In this document: positions 21,770 to 33,981 of the stretch, in pieces
Numbering within the stretch: position 1 is the first letter of the stretch
Layout of the letters: every line of letters starts with the position of its first letter
Assembly (NCBI GenBank): GCA_036872755.1
Contig: JAVHNS010000011.1
Span: 682,001-746,000, forward strand
DNA length: 64,000 bases
Reading direction: 5' to 3'
Origin: Orbilia blumenaviensis
Lineage: Eukaryota; Ascomycota; Orbiliomycetes; Orbiliales; Orbiliaceae
Made by a program: the position numbers and the translations under genes
The notes under the pieces: generated by a model
What the model saw: only the letters and a program-made list of their open reading frames with translations
Database searches by the model: none
What the model was told of the DNA's origin: nothing

Positions 21770-22976
21770 TCTGTGGTTTGTGAGAATGTAGCTATAGTAG
21801 CCTTTTCTGCGCACTTTTTATGGCCGTATAGGCAGTCTCCCTAGATATCCTTTGTTGTTTTAAATTTACAGTTAATAATACCTAGGTAGATACCTAGGTA
21901 GTAATTGTATATGATGTGAAAACTGATAGGTTGATAAGCAAACTAGATGAACCCTAGATGCGATTTGATGTTAATATAAATATGAACCGTATGCCATCGA
22001 TAGAAATTGAAAGACAAGATTATATACACCCTCACGTGCTTCGAGGGTAAAAACTATAGTACCAGCAGGATTAAACCAGATATTTCATATGTGTGCCTCT
22101 GGACCAAACTACCGATTGAAACCGTTTCGTAAACTTGAAGCGTTAGAGCTCGAGCTCAGAAAATGAGAGAAGTTTCTCTGTTCCCTCGATTTTGCTTGTT
22201 AGCGTCACATCTGAAAACTTCCCCTGAGCTCTACACAGCATTTTTCCTTTTCAAAAAAGAAATAGAAAGTGGAAGGCGCGCGGCTGAGATAGATCGATGG
22301 TCGTAAAGTTAGCTATTAAGAAATATGTGAACTCATGTACAATACAACTTTTCAGCATGATGAAGTGACTTATGGGTATTTATATGATACTCTAATATAA
22401 CACCACGCAGCATAAATAGGCAGCACGAAAAGTTTATAGTTCACAGTGGTTGTAAACTAGTGCTCTGAGAAATGTAGCGTATACTCCTAATGAATTAAAA
22501 GTATAATAAGCGGGTTTAAAGACTTTGAATTTATAATCTAGAATATATTACATACTTTCCTGGTAGATTACTATACTCACTCATGCTAGCTATTTAAATA
22601 CCTGGGTAATGAAGTGTATTCAAGAGGATGCAGGGTATATATACATACTTGAGCACCTGGGCAGTTAGGTACCTTATATCGAATATATATCGAATATACC
22701 CATATTGCATGGCCTTTTTAAAATACCACAGAACAACATATTTTACATAATACATAGAGATCTTCACTTGGGCGCCTACCAGTACTGATCATCAAAGTGC
22801 ATTACCGTTAGAATACTGTAATAATTGCCCATAAATAGTAATATACATCATTTCTTATTGGTAGTACATTGCGACTTATTTTTCCTTCATCATTTCTCGA
22901 ATGAAAGAAACTCTAGACTTCGTACATTCCTGATATCTTACAAACTTCAATTAATCCCTTTCCTTGTCATACAATC
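21770..22976. promoter_or_regulatory. Divergent spacer upstream of F-box paralogue B and the 792-residue gene
   Basis: 1.2 kb, AT-rich. It contains two close copies of TACCTAGGTA at 21879-21900. The right end (22870-22976) is C/T-rich, fitting a promoter for the gene starting at 22977. No other gene seen. Confidence 0.45.
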
Positions 22977-25427
22977 ATGAATACTGTATGCAATCACGAT
23001 CTGCCGGCGTCTACTTCCACTCTGGACATTAAGATTTCTCACCTTGCACAACCCTATGGGTATGGTACTTTCCGGTCTTTAATACCAAACAGTTTCTTAT
23101 TTTGATAAGTTAATTAACATTAACTCTGCAGCGTCAAACTTCCGGTCCGTCCTGAGCTACAGCCCAGGCTCTTCAACCACTCTACATTACCAATTTCAGT
23201 GTTCACAAAACATTTCGTAACCAATTACATCTTCAACATTCCACTTCCATGGGTCGGATCCCAGGCAATTCGCTTAACCTCGGATTCACTGGTTTCACAT
23301 GGCTCCGATCCCGAACAGCAATATACGATTCTCCCAGCAATCATCCGTTCAACACCATACCTTTTGCCGGTACTGGTTACAGATGATATAAACCAGGCGA
23401 TATTTTCTCTGGGCATTTACATCCCTGAATCCCTCTTGAAAGACATCGATGGGGTAATATCCACCACTGGGGTAGATAGTATTGTGTGTATAACACCTAG
23501 TGTGAGGATCCAGAACAAATTACCGAATTTTAATTGGATTAAGCCCCCATATGGAAATAAGGGAATGGGGGTCGTACTCGAAGTTTTCTCTGGAAAACTT
23601 GACGGTGGGTATGTGGGAGAGCTCTATTGTGGACCCGGATCAATCTACAACGAGGCTTGGAGAGCTAAAGGAATAAATGGAAGGGGCCCGACGACAATGG
23701 TAGCCATGAAGGGAGTCAAGAAAGCTATGGAGACACTCGAAATGGCGAGAAAGAGGCACGGATATCCTGTATCCTTCGCAGCCATCGGATTGAATTGCCA
23801 AGAACTACTCGAAGGCTTCGAAGGGTGGGATGAGGAAGGTGCGACTACGACGTTTCGAAAAAGAGGTCCGTGGAAAGAGGTTTTTGAGCTGTTGTGGGTA
23901 ACTAAGAAACGTGGAGTCAAGATCGAATTGTTCCGCTTGCGTAAGGAGAGGGAGGATATGTTAAAAGAAATGTTGGGGAGACGATTAAGCTTGAAAGAGC
24001 GGGTGATTGAAACAAACCGCGAGAACTCACCTCTAGTGGAAGGCTCGACACAGCACGCCTTGTACCCGCATTCTTTGGAACATAAGCCTTTGACCTCGAC
24101 TGAGAGAATCATTACGAAGGACGACGTTTTAGAGGCGTTACCAAAAGGGGTCCTAGATGATTCTACAGTTAACAAAGACCTAGCGTTGAGGCGAAGTCCA
24201 AGACAACGAAAGCGACACTGTCGGGGTAAAGAAGGGACGGGAGGAATGTCGTTGGGATTATCTTCGCGACGAATTTCGAATGTGGACGAAAATACCAAGA
24301 ACAGAACCCAGAACCCAGAATCCAGAGCCGGTCACGAGGATTCTGGCTGGGCCAAAGGTTATTGCAGCACCAACTTACCTAATGGAGGGGATTCGATTTT
24401 ACTATATAAAGAAGAAGAGGCGGATCTCGTCGATGCCAGGGAATGGAAACGGATGCTTAACATGCATATTAGGACTGGAAACCCTTTGCAATACCCATGG
24501 GCCCCTACGGACAAATATTGCAGTACCGAGGAGAGAAATGGAAAGCCAATAGGTGTGGAGGATGAATTTTCCGAACGAGCAATAGATCCGTGGTCCCAAT
24601 TCCAGCACGATGTCCAGTCGTTTCAAGAAGAATTCGGCATTGATATGTCCTATGAAGACGAGGACAGTGATGAGGACAGTTATTCCGTGGATATGTCTAT
24701 GGATGGTTTAAGTGATGATAGCCCGGGTGCTCGACTTCCACGGCTATATAGGTCTGCGGGGCCTTCACCGGAGAGTATGGACGGTATCAAGACACCACCA
24801 GTCTATTTCCGTGAAAATGCAAATGGGGTTGAATTTTTGAAACGGGAGAGACTAGAGTTAGAGATGCCGGAGTTGGAGATTGAGAGAACAGGAATGTGTG
24901 AGATTGAGGTACCTGTTCAGGTTGAAGCGCGCGGGAGAAACACCTTTTCACGACGTGTAGCCCTTTATGATGCTTCAGAAGCTATGAACACCAAACATGA
25001 TGATACATGGACTTTGGAAGAGCTACAGACGATTGGTGAACTTATAGAGGATTCATACGAGCAGGATGGAGATGCAGATGATGAAGGGGAAAACAAGATT
25101 TGCTTACAACCTAATACTTACTCTCAAAGGAGGGACAGATCACGGTCATTATCACGGTTGAGAAGAGGGATTGAAGATGTGAAACTTGGTATTATGGCTA
25201 TTCCGGAGGGACACAAGACAGAGAAAATACTTAAGAAGGGCTCGAGAAGCCCAATTAAGCGGCTAACTAAAATTCCAGGAAGTCCAGTTAAAAAGAGAAG
25301 AGATTCTAGAAGCCCAGTCAAGAGACTTACCATTTCGTCTGGGACTGGGAAACCAGTTGATCGCAATATGGCTTTTAAGGGACTTTCAAGGGCGATTTCT
25401 GACGGGTACGAATTAATCGAACATTAA
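22977..25427 (+). CDS. Unknown 792-residue protein with C-terminal Ser-Pro-x-Lys motifs
   Basis: Two exons, 22977-23059 and 23132-25427, joined by GTATGG ... CTGCAG. They give 792 residues starting MNTVCNHDLPAS. The first ~270 residues look globular (FTKHFVTNYIFNIPLPWVG, then NGRGPTTMVAMKGVKKAMET). The middle is low-complexity and charged. The last 70 residues carry three SP[IV]K motifs (about 734-762) in a basic context, which fits the minimal CDK site S-P-x-K and a possible nuclear signal. Acidic runs (YEDEDSDEDS) lie near 540. I do not recognise the family; the fold of the N-terminal part is unknown to me. It could be a rapidly evolving nuclear protein. Confidence 0.75.
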
Positions 25428-26841
25428 GAAGGAGAATTACGAGCTTTCTATACATGCGGCTCTGAGTTCCGAAAGAAATGTGCCTTTTTGCTCATGTCCC
25501 TTAATTATCAGTCACCTTTTTTTTAAAAGTATACTGTACAGTCCGAAGGTTCAAGGTACCCAGGCAACTCGATACTAGTCTCGAATTTTGGAGTTCAATG
25601 CAAAGGTTTGGGATTGGTACGCTAGATGGTTGACTCGCGCTTCGTACGTACCTAGTTCTAGGGCATGTGCATGTGTAAATATACCAATCAAGATATCAGC
25701 CTGGTTTCCACTTAGTCTTTAGGTTAAGTCTGTCTCCTCGTATACACACATCCGCTTAACTACCTAGCACCCTAGGTAGTAGCTAGTTAGCTACTAGGTA
25801 CGGCGCCAAGACCCAAAATGCAACATTTTTGTGAATACAAACTGCCACATTTCTGACTGAATACCATAAGCAACTATCACATGAAAAGGCGCCATGCTGT
25901 GCATCTAAGTCAAGCTTACCGATTCAATAGAAATATATATTCTTCTCAAATACGCATAAAGCAGTCTCATCATAAATACGTTAGCTACAAGAGCCCAAAT
26001 TTATCTATACAATGTATGTTCCCTTCGCCCTCACAAGTTTTGCAGGTTATCAGTATTCCAGTTTTTGTTTAAAACTTAAAAACATATACAGATATCTGGC
26101 ATTATTTGCGAACAATTATATGGCATATATACATGTTTTGTTAGATACTACCTGAGCTCGGGGCCGATGTTTACGTATGCATGTGGTGTTCTGTGTGTGT
26201 GTGCATGTATCTGAAACTTTTAGAACAAGGCTTTCATAATCTTTTTTTAAGTGATTCGCTAAGGTTAGTACACTACCTGAACTTTGGGCCCATAAACTGT
26301 ACCCCCGGTGGTCTCTACCAACTATTTTAATATCCCTTTCACAATTTTTAATATTATCTATTGACTCACATTTTTATTATAATTTTACCATATTGAGCAA
26401 AACTTAGGCGTTTATTGGTTTTGAGTATACGGGATGCACATTGTTAGAATTTTCTTAAGAAAGGATAATGGGACAAGCACATTGAAATAAAGAATAAAAG
26501 AAGGAATTAAAGGATAGAAGAATAGTCAAAGCAAATAACAATGGAAAAAGAAGTATACTAATAAAAGTTATGCGTAAAAGAAATCCACATCGCAATCGTG
26601 TATGTTTGATCAGAAGTTGCTACATGGCCGGTCATAGAGAGAAGCCTCGATGCAGCTATAGAGAAGTAAAAAGCAAAACCGCCACCAAGGATAATACGTA
26701 GCAATTACAAATGAGACAAAAGGGGCATAACGATACAATCTGTATAGAAACCTGCAAGTCCAGCATAGTAGGGAAATCACAGATCGGACCCGTGGTACTT
26801 TCAACGAGATCTCTAGCTAGTTAGATCCGGTATTGGATAAG
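25428..26841. other. Convergent spacer, no gene seen
   Basis: 1.4 kb between the 792-residue gene (+) and the GMC oxidoreductase (-). AT-rich. Around 25761-25800 there are several CCTAGGTA/CTAGTTAGCTA words. A short TG repeat lies near 26190-26206. Frames are short with no domain. Confidence 0.55.
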
Positions 26842-29048
26842 TTATTTACTTTTTCCCCGCCTCTTCTTTTCCAAATCCATGGCAAGACGCCGCGCTAGAG
26901 CTACTAGCGTTAGAGACGGATTTGCCGTAGGGCTCCATGGAAATATAGAAAGATCGCAGACATATAGCCCTTCGACTCCCTTAACCTTTAAATCTTTGTC
27001 GACAACCCCTTCCGAATCTTGACCAAGTCGCATTGTTCCCACTTCATGTGCAACGACTCCGAAAGGTGCCCTCTCAACCATCATTAGATCTGCTCGGACA
27101 TCCTCCAGGTTTCTGAACACCTTCACCGTTTCTTTGGCTAACTTTATATCAGCATCGGATTGCGGTCCGCCTGACGCAGACTCTCTATGCTGACTGGTAG
27201 AACCTGGAGGCGACCTAAAAACCCGCTCCAACAGAGGTGGAGGTGGGCCGACCCTCGCCGCACCCAGCGCATCGTCGCTTGTTTTCTTGCCTCCATGAGG
27301 CCCCGCATCCGCATTGTCTTGATTACTCATTCTGACACAAGTTCTGGCAATAGTGGCGGCAAATTCGCGCATGGCAGGAAGAAAGCGCGTGTTGTCCTCT
27401 CGTGTTGGAATTCTGATTGTTGGATTTGATCTCGGAAGGTTTAAGACTTTATTCTCATCCTTCAAAGGACTGCTTAGCTCGAACACGACTTGGATGCTAC
27501 ACCTCTTGAAGTCATCGCCCGAGTCCCGGAGCTCATATTCGAACTGGGCCTCTGGAACCAGCTTCCCCTCCTTGCCTAAGTACATTTTTGGAATTCCGCT
27601 CTTTGAAGAAGATCCTAGGAATGAGGTGGCGTTGATGGTGACATTTATAAGGCAGGCCGTGGTATTATTTACCTGCCTGCCGGCTGAAAGCCATGGCGGT
27701 GTTATACCATATGGCAGATCATGGATGGTAGAGTAATCCGGGGTTCCAAGTGTGGCCCAACTTTGTAATCGTAGCGCTCTACCCGATAGGCAGCCGATTG
27801 GCGAGACTCTTTTTACAAGCAAATCGAACCTTACACCCCAAATGTCATGGTCTGTAAGCCCAGCACCGATTTTCTCTGGTGACCATTTCTCGGACTTAGC
27901 ATCAGTACTAGCGGGAACACCAGAACTAGCACTAGATTTGGAGTCTAAATCGGAGGTGACATAGGTCTTTGGTAACTGGGCTAGTCCGCTCCTTAAAGCG
28001 ATAACTGCAGTATCGATAGTTCCGCAGCTTAAAATGACTTTTGCTCCCCCCGTATGAATTGTGCGCTGCTTACGCTCGCTGTCCGGATCGAAGACAGTGA
28101 TGCTGGTGATTTTTGGACGACGGGTATCGCCTTCAGCAACCTTCCCACCTTGCAGATCTTGTTCCTCGTAATTGACCGTTCTTACTTGTGTTCTAGGTAA
28201 GATTGTAAGAGCCTCGCTACTGTTATAGCACTTCGCTAACATCCAAGTAACAGCCGAGTATCCTCCCATAGCCATCTGGTACAACCTCTCAGAAGGACGT
28301 CGTGCCACAAATTCTGCTCCCATAGGACAGACTCTAAATGGGCCACGTCTGACGTAGGGCACATGACCTAGGAGATCGAACATATTTTTGACTGCTTGGA
28401 TTTCGGTCTGAACTTCGATAACGGGTTGCGTCATTGGATATGGAGTTTCCAATGAGCCCCCATTCGAAAGAAGGTAGTATGCTCCCGTGTAGCCACCTTC
28501 ATCAAAGAGATAATTTGTGATCTCCTGACCGAAGTTTTTTTGAATACTGGCTTTGTCAATAGGTGGTGTATACATCCCCCAAACATTGCTTCGCCCTCCA
28601 AGACAATGAACCGGACCCCCAGCATATACAACCGAATCCGCACTAACGGTCGTAACACAGGATTTGAAAGCCTGGAAAACAATGTCAGTACTCATCGAGG
28701 GACCATCCTCAACGTACCAGCCAGGGGTTGGAGTGTTGGTGCAGTGTGTAGAAAAGAGCAAACCACCTTGTTCAATAACAAGAACCCGTGGCGGGGGATC
28801 GTTTTCCTTTTGAAAAATCAGTAATTCCTCAGATTAAAATATTGGACCGGAGAATATTCTGTTTTTACATCATTGCCTCCTTCTGAAGAACTAGCAGTTC
28901 CCTGGGGTGAGAGATCGGGTGGACCATCTATCAGGAGCCGAGCAAGGGTCCCTCCCCCCATCCCACTACCAATTATAATATAATCATAATAGCCAGCCTT
29001 ACACTGTGCCTCGATATCATTTAGGGATGTCGTCAATGCGTTCTCCAT
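26842..29048 (-). CDS. GMC-family FAD oxidoreductase
   Basis: Two exons, 29048-28869 and 28806-26842, give 714 residues. The splice GAT|GTAAAA ... CAAAAG|GAA restores frame and joins the FAD-binding fold: YIIIGSGMGGGTLARLL (GxGxxGG dinucleotide motif) to PRVLVIEQGGLLFSTHC. The C-terminal signature is complete, with AHEVGTMRLG followed by GVEGLYVCDLSIFPWSP and NPSLTLVALARRLA. Members oxidise alcohols or sugars and pass electrons to oxygen or a quinone. No signal peptide is visible, so an intracellular enzyme is likely. The substrate cannot be set from sequence. The 62-base intron is short. The ATG is immediately downstream of a C13A31 tract in the leader (see repeat entry). Confidence 0.9.
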
Positions 29049-29053
29049 TTTAT

Positions 29054-29055
<2 letters not shown>

Positions 29056-29087
<32 letters not shown>

Positions 29088-29099
29088 GGGGGGGGGGGG
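29056..29099. repeat. Compound homopolymer T31 then G13
   Basis: Read on + as 31 T followed by 13 G; on the GMC coding strand it is C13A31 ending 8 bases before the start codon. Long adjacent homopolymers of this kind are unstable and prone to sequencing length error. They could tune leader structure or promoter nucleosome occupancy, which is inference. Confidence 0.95.
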
Positions 29100-30948
29100 T
29101 TTCCGCAGGGAGCCTAAAGATTGTAATCGACGGTGATGCGATATTGGTGTGAGGAGGCTAGTCGAGAGAGATCGATTAAATCAAGACTGGTACACGAAAT
29201 ACAGATGTATATACGAATATGCTGGCTTAATTAAATAAAGAGGTATAGCGCATACATAGAAAGGTATCAAGAAATTATGCCAGATCTAAAGAGCTAATTG
29301 ATCTGTGTACTATTGGATAGAAAGTGTGGAACCTCAATGTTCACGAAAAAAACAAGAGGAAAAGATATCAATATCAATATGGTCTATAGTCTTGAGTGGG
29401 TAAATTTTATTAATTAATGAAATCTCGAACTTTCGATGACTTCTTCACGGTTGTGGATCCAGTACTTATAGATGCTCAGGATATATAGACGTTGCTGAGC
29501 ATGAGATCAAAGATGACAACCAGCTACTAGTGGGGCGTATTATTTTCTATTTACCCCTCTTTTCCATCGTGGTATCGGCTAATTCTACTCATCTAAGCAT
29601 GCACGCATATGCATATAGACGCATATACTGTATACATGGGCGAGGTCACTCAGCCGGCATCGTGGGCCAGCTTCCACAAATTCGGAGAAATCGTTCGGCT
29701 TGTAGCCGGCGATGCCCCGCTTCATATAATTCTTTAGCTCCTACCTTTAATATTGTAATAAAGTTAAATACGCTGGATAGGTAGCTATATATAGCGCTAA
29801 AGACCAATTCCTAACCTTTTCGAATATATACAAATCGATATCCCCAACTCGTGATGTTTGGTTCCGCTAACTGATTCCTAGAGAAACCGGGACCACTTCG
29901 CAAATGCTGGTTTATGAGACTAGAGATACCAGGTTAAATATCGATATCTTTACATCGCGAACAAACCGAGCTCCAATTAAGAATTATTTCGAACTTGATT
30001 TCGTCTTGGTCATCTAGCATCATAGTATATTTCAGCTACTTGCCCCAGCCCCACCGCTCATTATGCAGCCTAAATAGAGAGATATCTGCAGACAGCTGCG
30101 GAATCCTACTAGATGAGGACTAGGCTAGCTATGGCTATCCATCAGGATATAAGAACTCTGTGACTTGTAGGATAGGAGGAAGGTATATTGCGCATTGTCA
30201 TGCGCATGCATATGCATAGTACAGAGTACTCATATCAAATGTACCTAGGTGCGTATGCACATGTTTAAAAACAATTATACAGAGAGCCCGAGAGGAGCTG
30301 ATACGAAACTTGGAATAAAAAAGAACCCTTGTAAGTATATCGTATTAGATGATATGGAGAGGTACAATCGATCTCCTCAGCGGGATTACAGTCAAAATGC
30401 TCAGACATGACACGTCACACTGCATGCAAGCCATCTGCCTCTATACCAGTGTTGTAGGCCGCGACGCACAATACGGGAGGCCTGTTCCACATGGTTACTA
30501 GAAATACCAGGCCTGGGCGTTGTCTTCGTCTATGGCCGAGGCCACACTCTAGTTTAGCTTAGACTTGACAATTGATAAGGGATTCCACAAGAAGAGTTAG
30601 TTAACTAATGTATTTTCAAACTAAAGCCGGTTGTAGCACCACCAGATTTACGAGTTTATGGTAGGCGATGCTGCGGCTCGCCCCCCAGTCCACTTGAAAT
30701 AAATTAATGTATACTGACCCGCGCTCCGGGTCTGAGGCTGGTGAGTGAGTATGTAATTCTACTTTTTAAGAAAAGGTTTCTACCTCTCGGCTTAGTTTGC
30801 TTTAACAGGGAGCTCTCTTAGAATGGTTGGTAGATTATAATGTGATATAATTCCTCATGGCTGATAGTATCCTCGACAGGATATATAGTATAGCGCAAAT
30901 TGGCTGCACAGGGAGTACGGCGTGCCGGGGTGCGAATCACTGCCTGTA

Positions 30949-31004
30949 ATACATACATACATACATACATACATACATACATACATACATACATACATAC
31001 ATAC
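30949..31004. repeat. (ATAC)14 microsatellite
   Basis: Fourteen uninterrupted copies of the 4-base unit, 56 bases. Intergenic. Simple repeat, useful as a length-polymorphic marker. Confidence 0.97.
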
Positions 31005-31086
31005 CTAATATATATAACCTTACAGAAATACATTTATATACATGTACACAAGTTTCATAAATTCGGTGCAGCTCCCCCATCTTAAC

Positions 31087-31124
31087 TCTCTGTCTCTGTC
31101 TCTGCCTCTGCCTCTGCCCCTGCC
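31087..31124. repeat. Degenerate TCTCTG/CCTCTG hexamer repeat
   Basis: About six consecutive hexamers of the pattern YCTCTG, just right of the ATAC microsatellite. Intergenic simple repeat. Confidence 0.8.
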
Positions 31125-31788
31125 TTTCTCAACGGGACACCCCTCATCCATGCATATCACCTGCTTAGGTGTGTACTGAGTTGGGCATGCATGCGTGGAC
31201 TACCGATTATCGATGCTATCAAGAGCGTTAGAACATTGCATTGGACGCGTGAATGCATAGCCAAGAGAAAAACTTGAGCGAAATACCCGCCCGGCCTATT
31301 ATGAGGCACCGACATTCACGTTTGCTTAATCTTGGCGCACACAATTAATTTGACCTATGTACGGAATAGATTTATAAAAGGCAAAAGTTCCGAGGCATAT
31401 CGCCGAAGGCATGCTTGATGTAAAAAATACGTTTAACTTTATTTATGTCTGGACCCATTTGGAGTTTGGAATATATATTCCACGATATATCAATTGGTGT
31501 TAAGATTGGTCAGGGAAAGGTAGATCGAATCAGGAAGCAAGCTAGGCGAGCATATCCACAACTCGTAGAAAAAATTAGGGAACCTGCAGTACATGGAAGC
31601 TTGAGGGCCTAGATACAAAATGGAAGCAATTGGTATACCCACTGTCTCGCAGTGGCGGTCAGCAAGAGAATGTACAGTAAACAAAAGAGCAAAACCTCAT
31701 TCAATCGGTTGTGGTAGACCCGAACATCGAAGGAAAACAAGGAAACAGGATTTGAGCATGTTTGAAAAGAACAGGAAGTGTCATAATA

Positions 31789-33981
31789 TTAACTCTGAAT
31801 CAACAACTGATAACCGTCCAATTGAGCTTTTTTCATCACGCAGTCTAAACAAGAGTTCCCCTGAAATAATGAACGAGCTCCTTGAATGCCGACGAGGTAC
31901 TGCGCAACGCTGTTTTTGTGAACCGAAGCTACGGAAAGTCTGCCTCTGCTGGCAAGTGGGGCCTCGACCCCAGTCGCAACGATACTGTTTGCATCATATG
32001 GTGGGGGAGGGGATGTGTTCCGCACGTGGTGGCAAGGTGGGGCAATAGTTGTACTCATATACGCCATTTGAAGGGCGTAGAAACTGAGATTGATCATCCT
32101 GCCCCCAACTTCAACAGATGTTCGCAGTCCAAATGCGCTATGGTACGGCCTCGCTGTCAGAACGAGCTTATCGTGCACTCCAAGCGCAGATAGGCAAATT
32201 TTTCCATTTTGCTGAAGCGAACGTTCAGCTTCAGGGCGAGGAGGAATATTTGCGTCTTCGATGAGAGCCTTATAATAATTTACTCCATCATGGTACTGGC
32301 CGTCAAGAAGAATATAGCGGACCATTGTTGATTCGTCAAAGGCAACTTTTAGCAGCGTAGCCGGAAATATAGCCGTTGAGCCGTTGCATGTGCCAATGAC
32401 TGTTTGCCCAGCACCCGCGTTCGCTGACTTGGAGTCAAGCATTTCACAAAGATCGGTATGGAGGTCGGTGACCGAATATTCCTCGGCGTCAGCGGCAAGG
32501 TGTTTTGAGCCTGGAGCAGATTGTTGAACTTTCGCGATTACACGATTGCAGAAAAAACGGCCCGCTTTGATATTTGGGTACTGCAGCAACCTGATTGAAC
32601 TGCACCTGATATCAACGAATGACAGTAGGATCGCGTACCCAATAATTGGCTGTAGTCCCGCCCAGATACTACGGACATAGCAATCGTCTCTCTTGCTGGA
32701 CAAGTCATCCCAATGATACGAATTCGGACACCCACCACAAGTGCATTCGGAATCGGGAAGAATCTCCACAACCGCGGTGCGTAGATTTTGGTACGCAAGG
32801 CCCACATCAAAGTTGTTAATCTCTAGCTCGACTCCGAATAGCAAGGACAACTGATCTCGGAGGTGATGATCGGCCAAATTCCCAAGAAGGGCCCGAAGAC
32901 CGCCATCTGGGAGATCCGACCCATGCCCGCAATCAGAAGCCTTGAAGCTGTGGAAAATTGCACCGACAAGATTGCCTAGAGAAACAACGACCTGACGCTC
33001 GGACCGTATCACACGATGGCTAAAAAGAAGCTCTACCATGCTCCGAAGGCAAGCTTCTTTACCCACCGTCAGGCGATCAAACCCCGAGATTCTCCCCGGT
33101 TGGCCTAAAAAATCATCTTTTCGTAAACCTACTGGCGAGACTACTGGATCATTCTGGTCAGAGCTTTGAATGACCCTCTCTTGTGATATCTGCAGTCTCT
33201 TCCCATGGACCACCGAAATTATAATCGATCTTCTGGGGCCCCGGAATATCACCTCGTTCTCAACCAGGAGCAAGACATCGTCTCGGCAAAGTCCAGTGAA
33301 GAGAGCGGCAAGAGTGCCAATTCCTCCGAATCCTTCGATACGCAAAGTGGTCGTCCCATCTGGGTCTAGAAGTGCAGCCCGAGCTTTATCCAGGATATCT
33401 ACCATGGAATCAACGGAAATTCGATCCACGAGGGAGGCCGAATCTCGATGGATATCGATACCCGTATCACGATACACCTCTCGAATCCGAGTCACCTGCT
33501 CAGCTTGGTGCTGCCCAAATTGCACGGCTTTCATCTTGTGCGACACAATCTCGCAAAGGTCTGAAAGATGCTCAATGCTGGAGAGATGGTGGCTTTTTGG
33601 TAGGATCTTCTTAGAGAGATCAAATAGAATATGGCCGGCCATATTCCTGCAGCACATCTCGACGAGGCAGACTGTCAACAAAGATGAAGCTTGCCCCCCA
33701 GCCGTCTGCGACAAGGCCCAGGTAGAGTCTCCCCCCATCCAGCCAACAGATACTTGGAGATTCCGCAGTTTGAAGGATCCTGACCTCGTGAGTGCACCCA
33801 AAGTTTTGTCTGCAAGTGGTCCACTCATAGGAAATTTAGAACCTATCGCCTCGAGTTGGTACACCGCAAGGGGGTCGACACCATCAGTGGATAGTGCCTT
33901 AAGGACTGGTAATAGGGATCCCAATGCGCTAATGGCACCAGTGATATCTACTTGAAATCCGATAGGCCCATGGTCTGGCAT
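31789..33981 (-). CDS. Unknown 730-residue intronless protein
   Basis: One long open frame with a true ATG at 33981 (MPDHGPIGFQVDITGAIS). The N-terminal 100 residues read like a small helical domain (ITGAISALGSLLPVLKALS) followed by SVGWMGGDSTWALSQTAGGQ. A Gly-rich FGGIGTLAALFTG stretch lies near 230. Around 460-510 there is a Cys-rich segment (CTCGGCPN) and a hydrophobic run (IIGYAILLSFVD). The C-terminus has APPCHHVRNTSPPPPYD. I do not recognise the family. Length and absence of stops argue strongly for a real gene. It is divergent from the dioxygenase-like gene at 34946, with 964 bases between starts, so they may share control. Confidence 0.75.
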   Translation of the reverse strand: MPDHGPIGFQVDITGAISALGSLLPVLKALSTDGVDPLAVYQLEAIGSKFPMSGPLADKTLGALTRSGSFKLRNLQVSVGWMGGDSTWALSQTAGGQASSLLTVCLVEMCCRNMAGHILFDLSKKILPKSHHLSSIEHLSDLCEIVSHKMKAVQFGQHQAEQVTRIREVYRDTGIDIHRDSASLVDRISVDSMVDILDKARAALLDPDGTTTLRIEGFGGIGTLAALFTGLCRDDVLLLVENEVIFRGPRRSIIISVVHGKRLQISQERVIQSSDQNDPVVSPVGLRKDDFLGQPGRISGFDRLTVGKEACLRSMVELLFSHRVIRSERQVVVSLGNLVGAIFHSFKASDCGHGSDLPDGGLRALLGNLADHHLRDQLSLLFGVELEINNFDVGLAYQNLRTAVVEILPDSECTCGGCPNSYHWDDLSSKRDDCYVRSIWAGLQPIIGYAILLSFVDIRCSSIRLLQYPNIKAGRFFCNRVIAKVQQSAPGSKHLAADAEEYSVTDLHTDLCEMLDSKSANAGAGQTVIGTCNGSTAIFPATLLKVAFDESTMVRYILLDGQYHDGVNYYKALIEDANIPPRPEAERSLQQNGKICLSALGVHDKLVLTARPYHSAFGLRTSVEVGGRMINLSFYALQMAYMSTTIAPPCHHVRNTSPPPPYDANSIVATGVEAPLASRGRLSVASVHKNSVAQYLVGIQGARSLFQGNSCLDCVMKKAQLDGYQLLIQS

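Larger units (their letters stand above)
29049..31788. other. Gene-poor spacer with simple repeats
   Basis: 2.7 kb between the start of the GMC gene (-) and the stop of the 730-residue gene (-). It begins with a T31G13 tract and carries an (ATAC)14 microsatellite at 30949-31004 and a TCTCTG-type hexamer repeat at about 31087-31124. The rest is AT-rich with many GATATC/ATATAT words. Only short frames, none with a recognisable domain. The GMC promoter should lie at the left end. Confidence 0.5.

Noticed and set aside
33170..33955. 261-codon plus-strand frame
   Set aside because: Antisense shadow of the 730-residue minus-strand gene, with Ser/Arg-rich composition and no domain.
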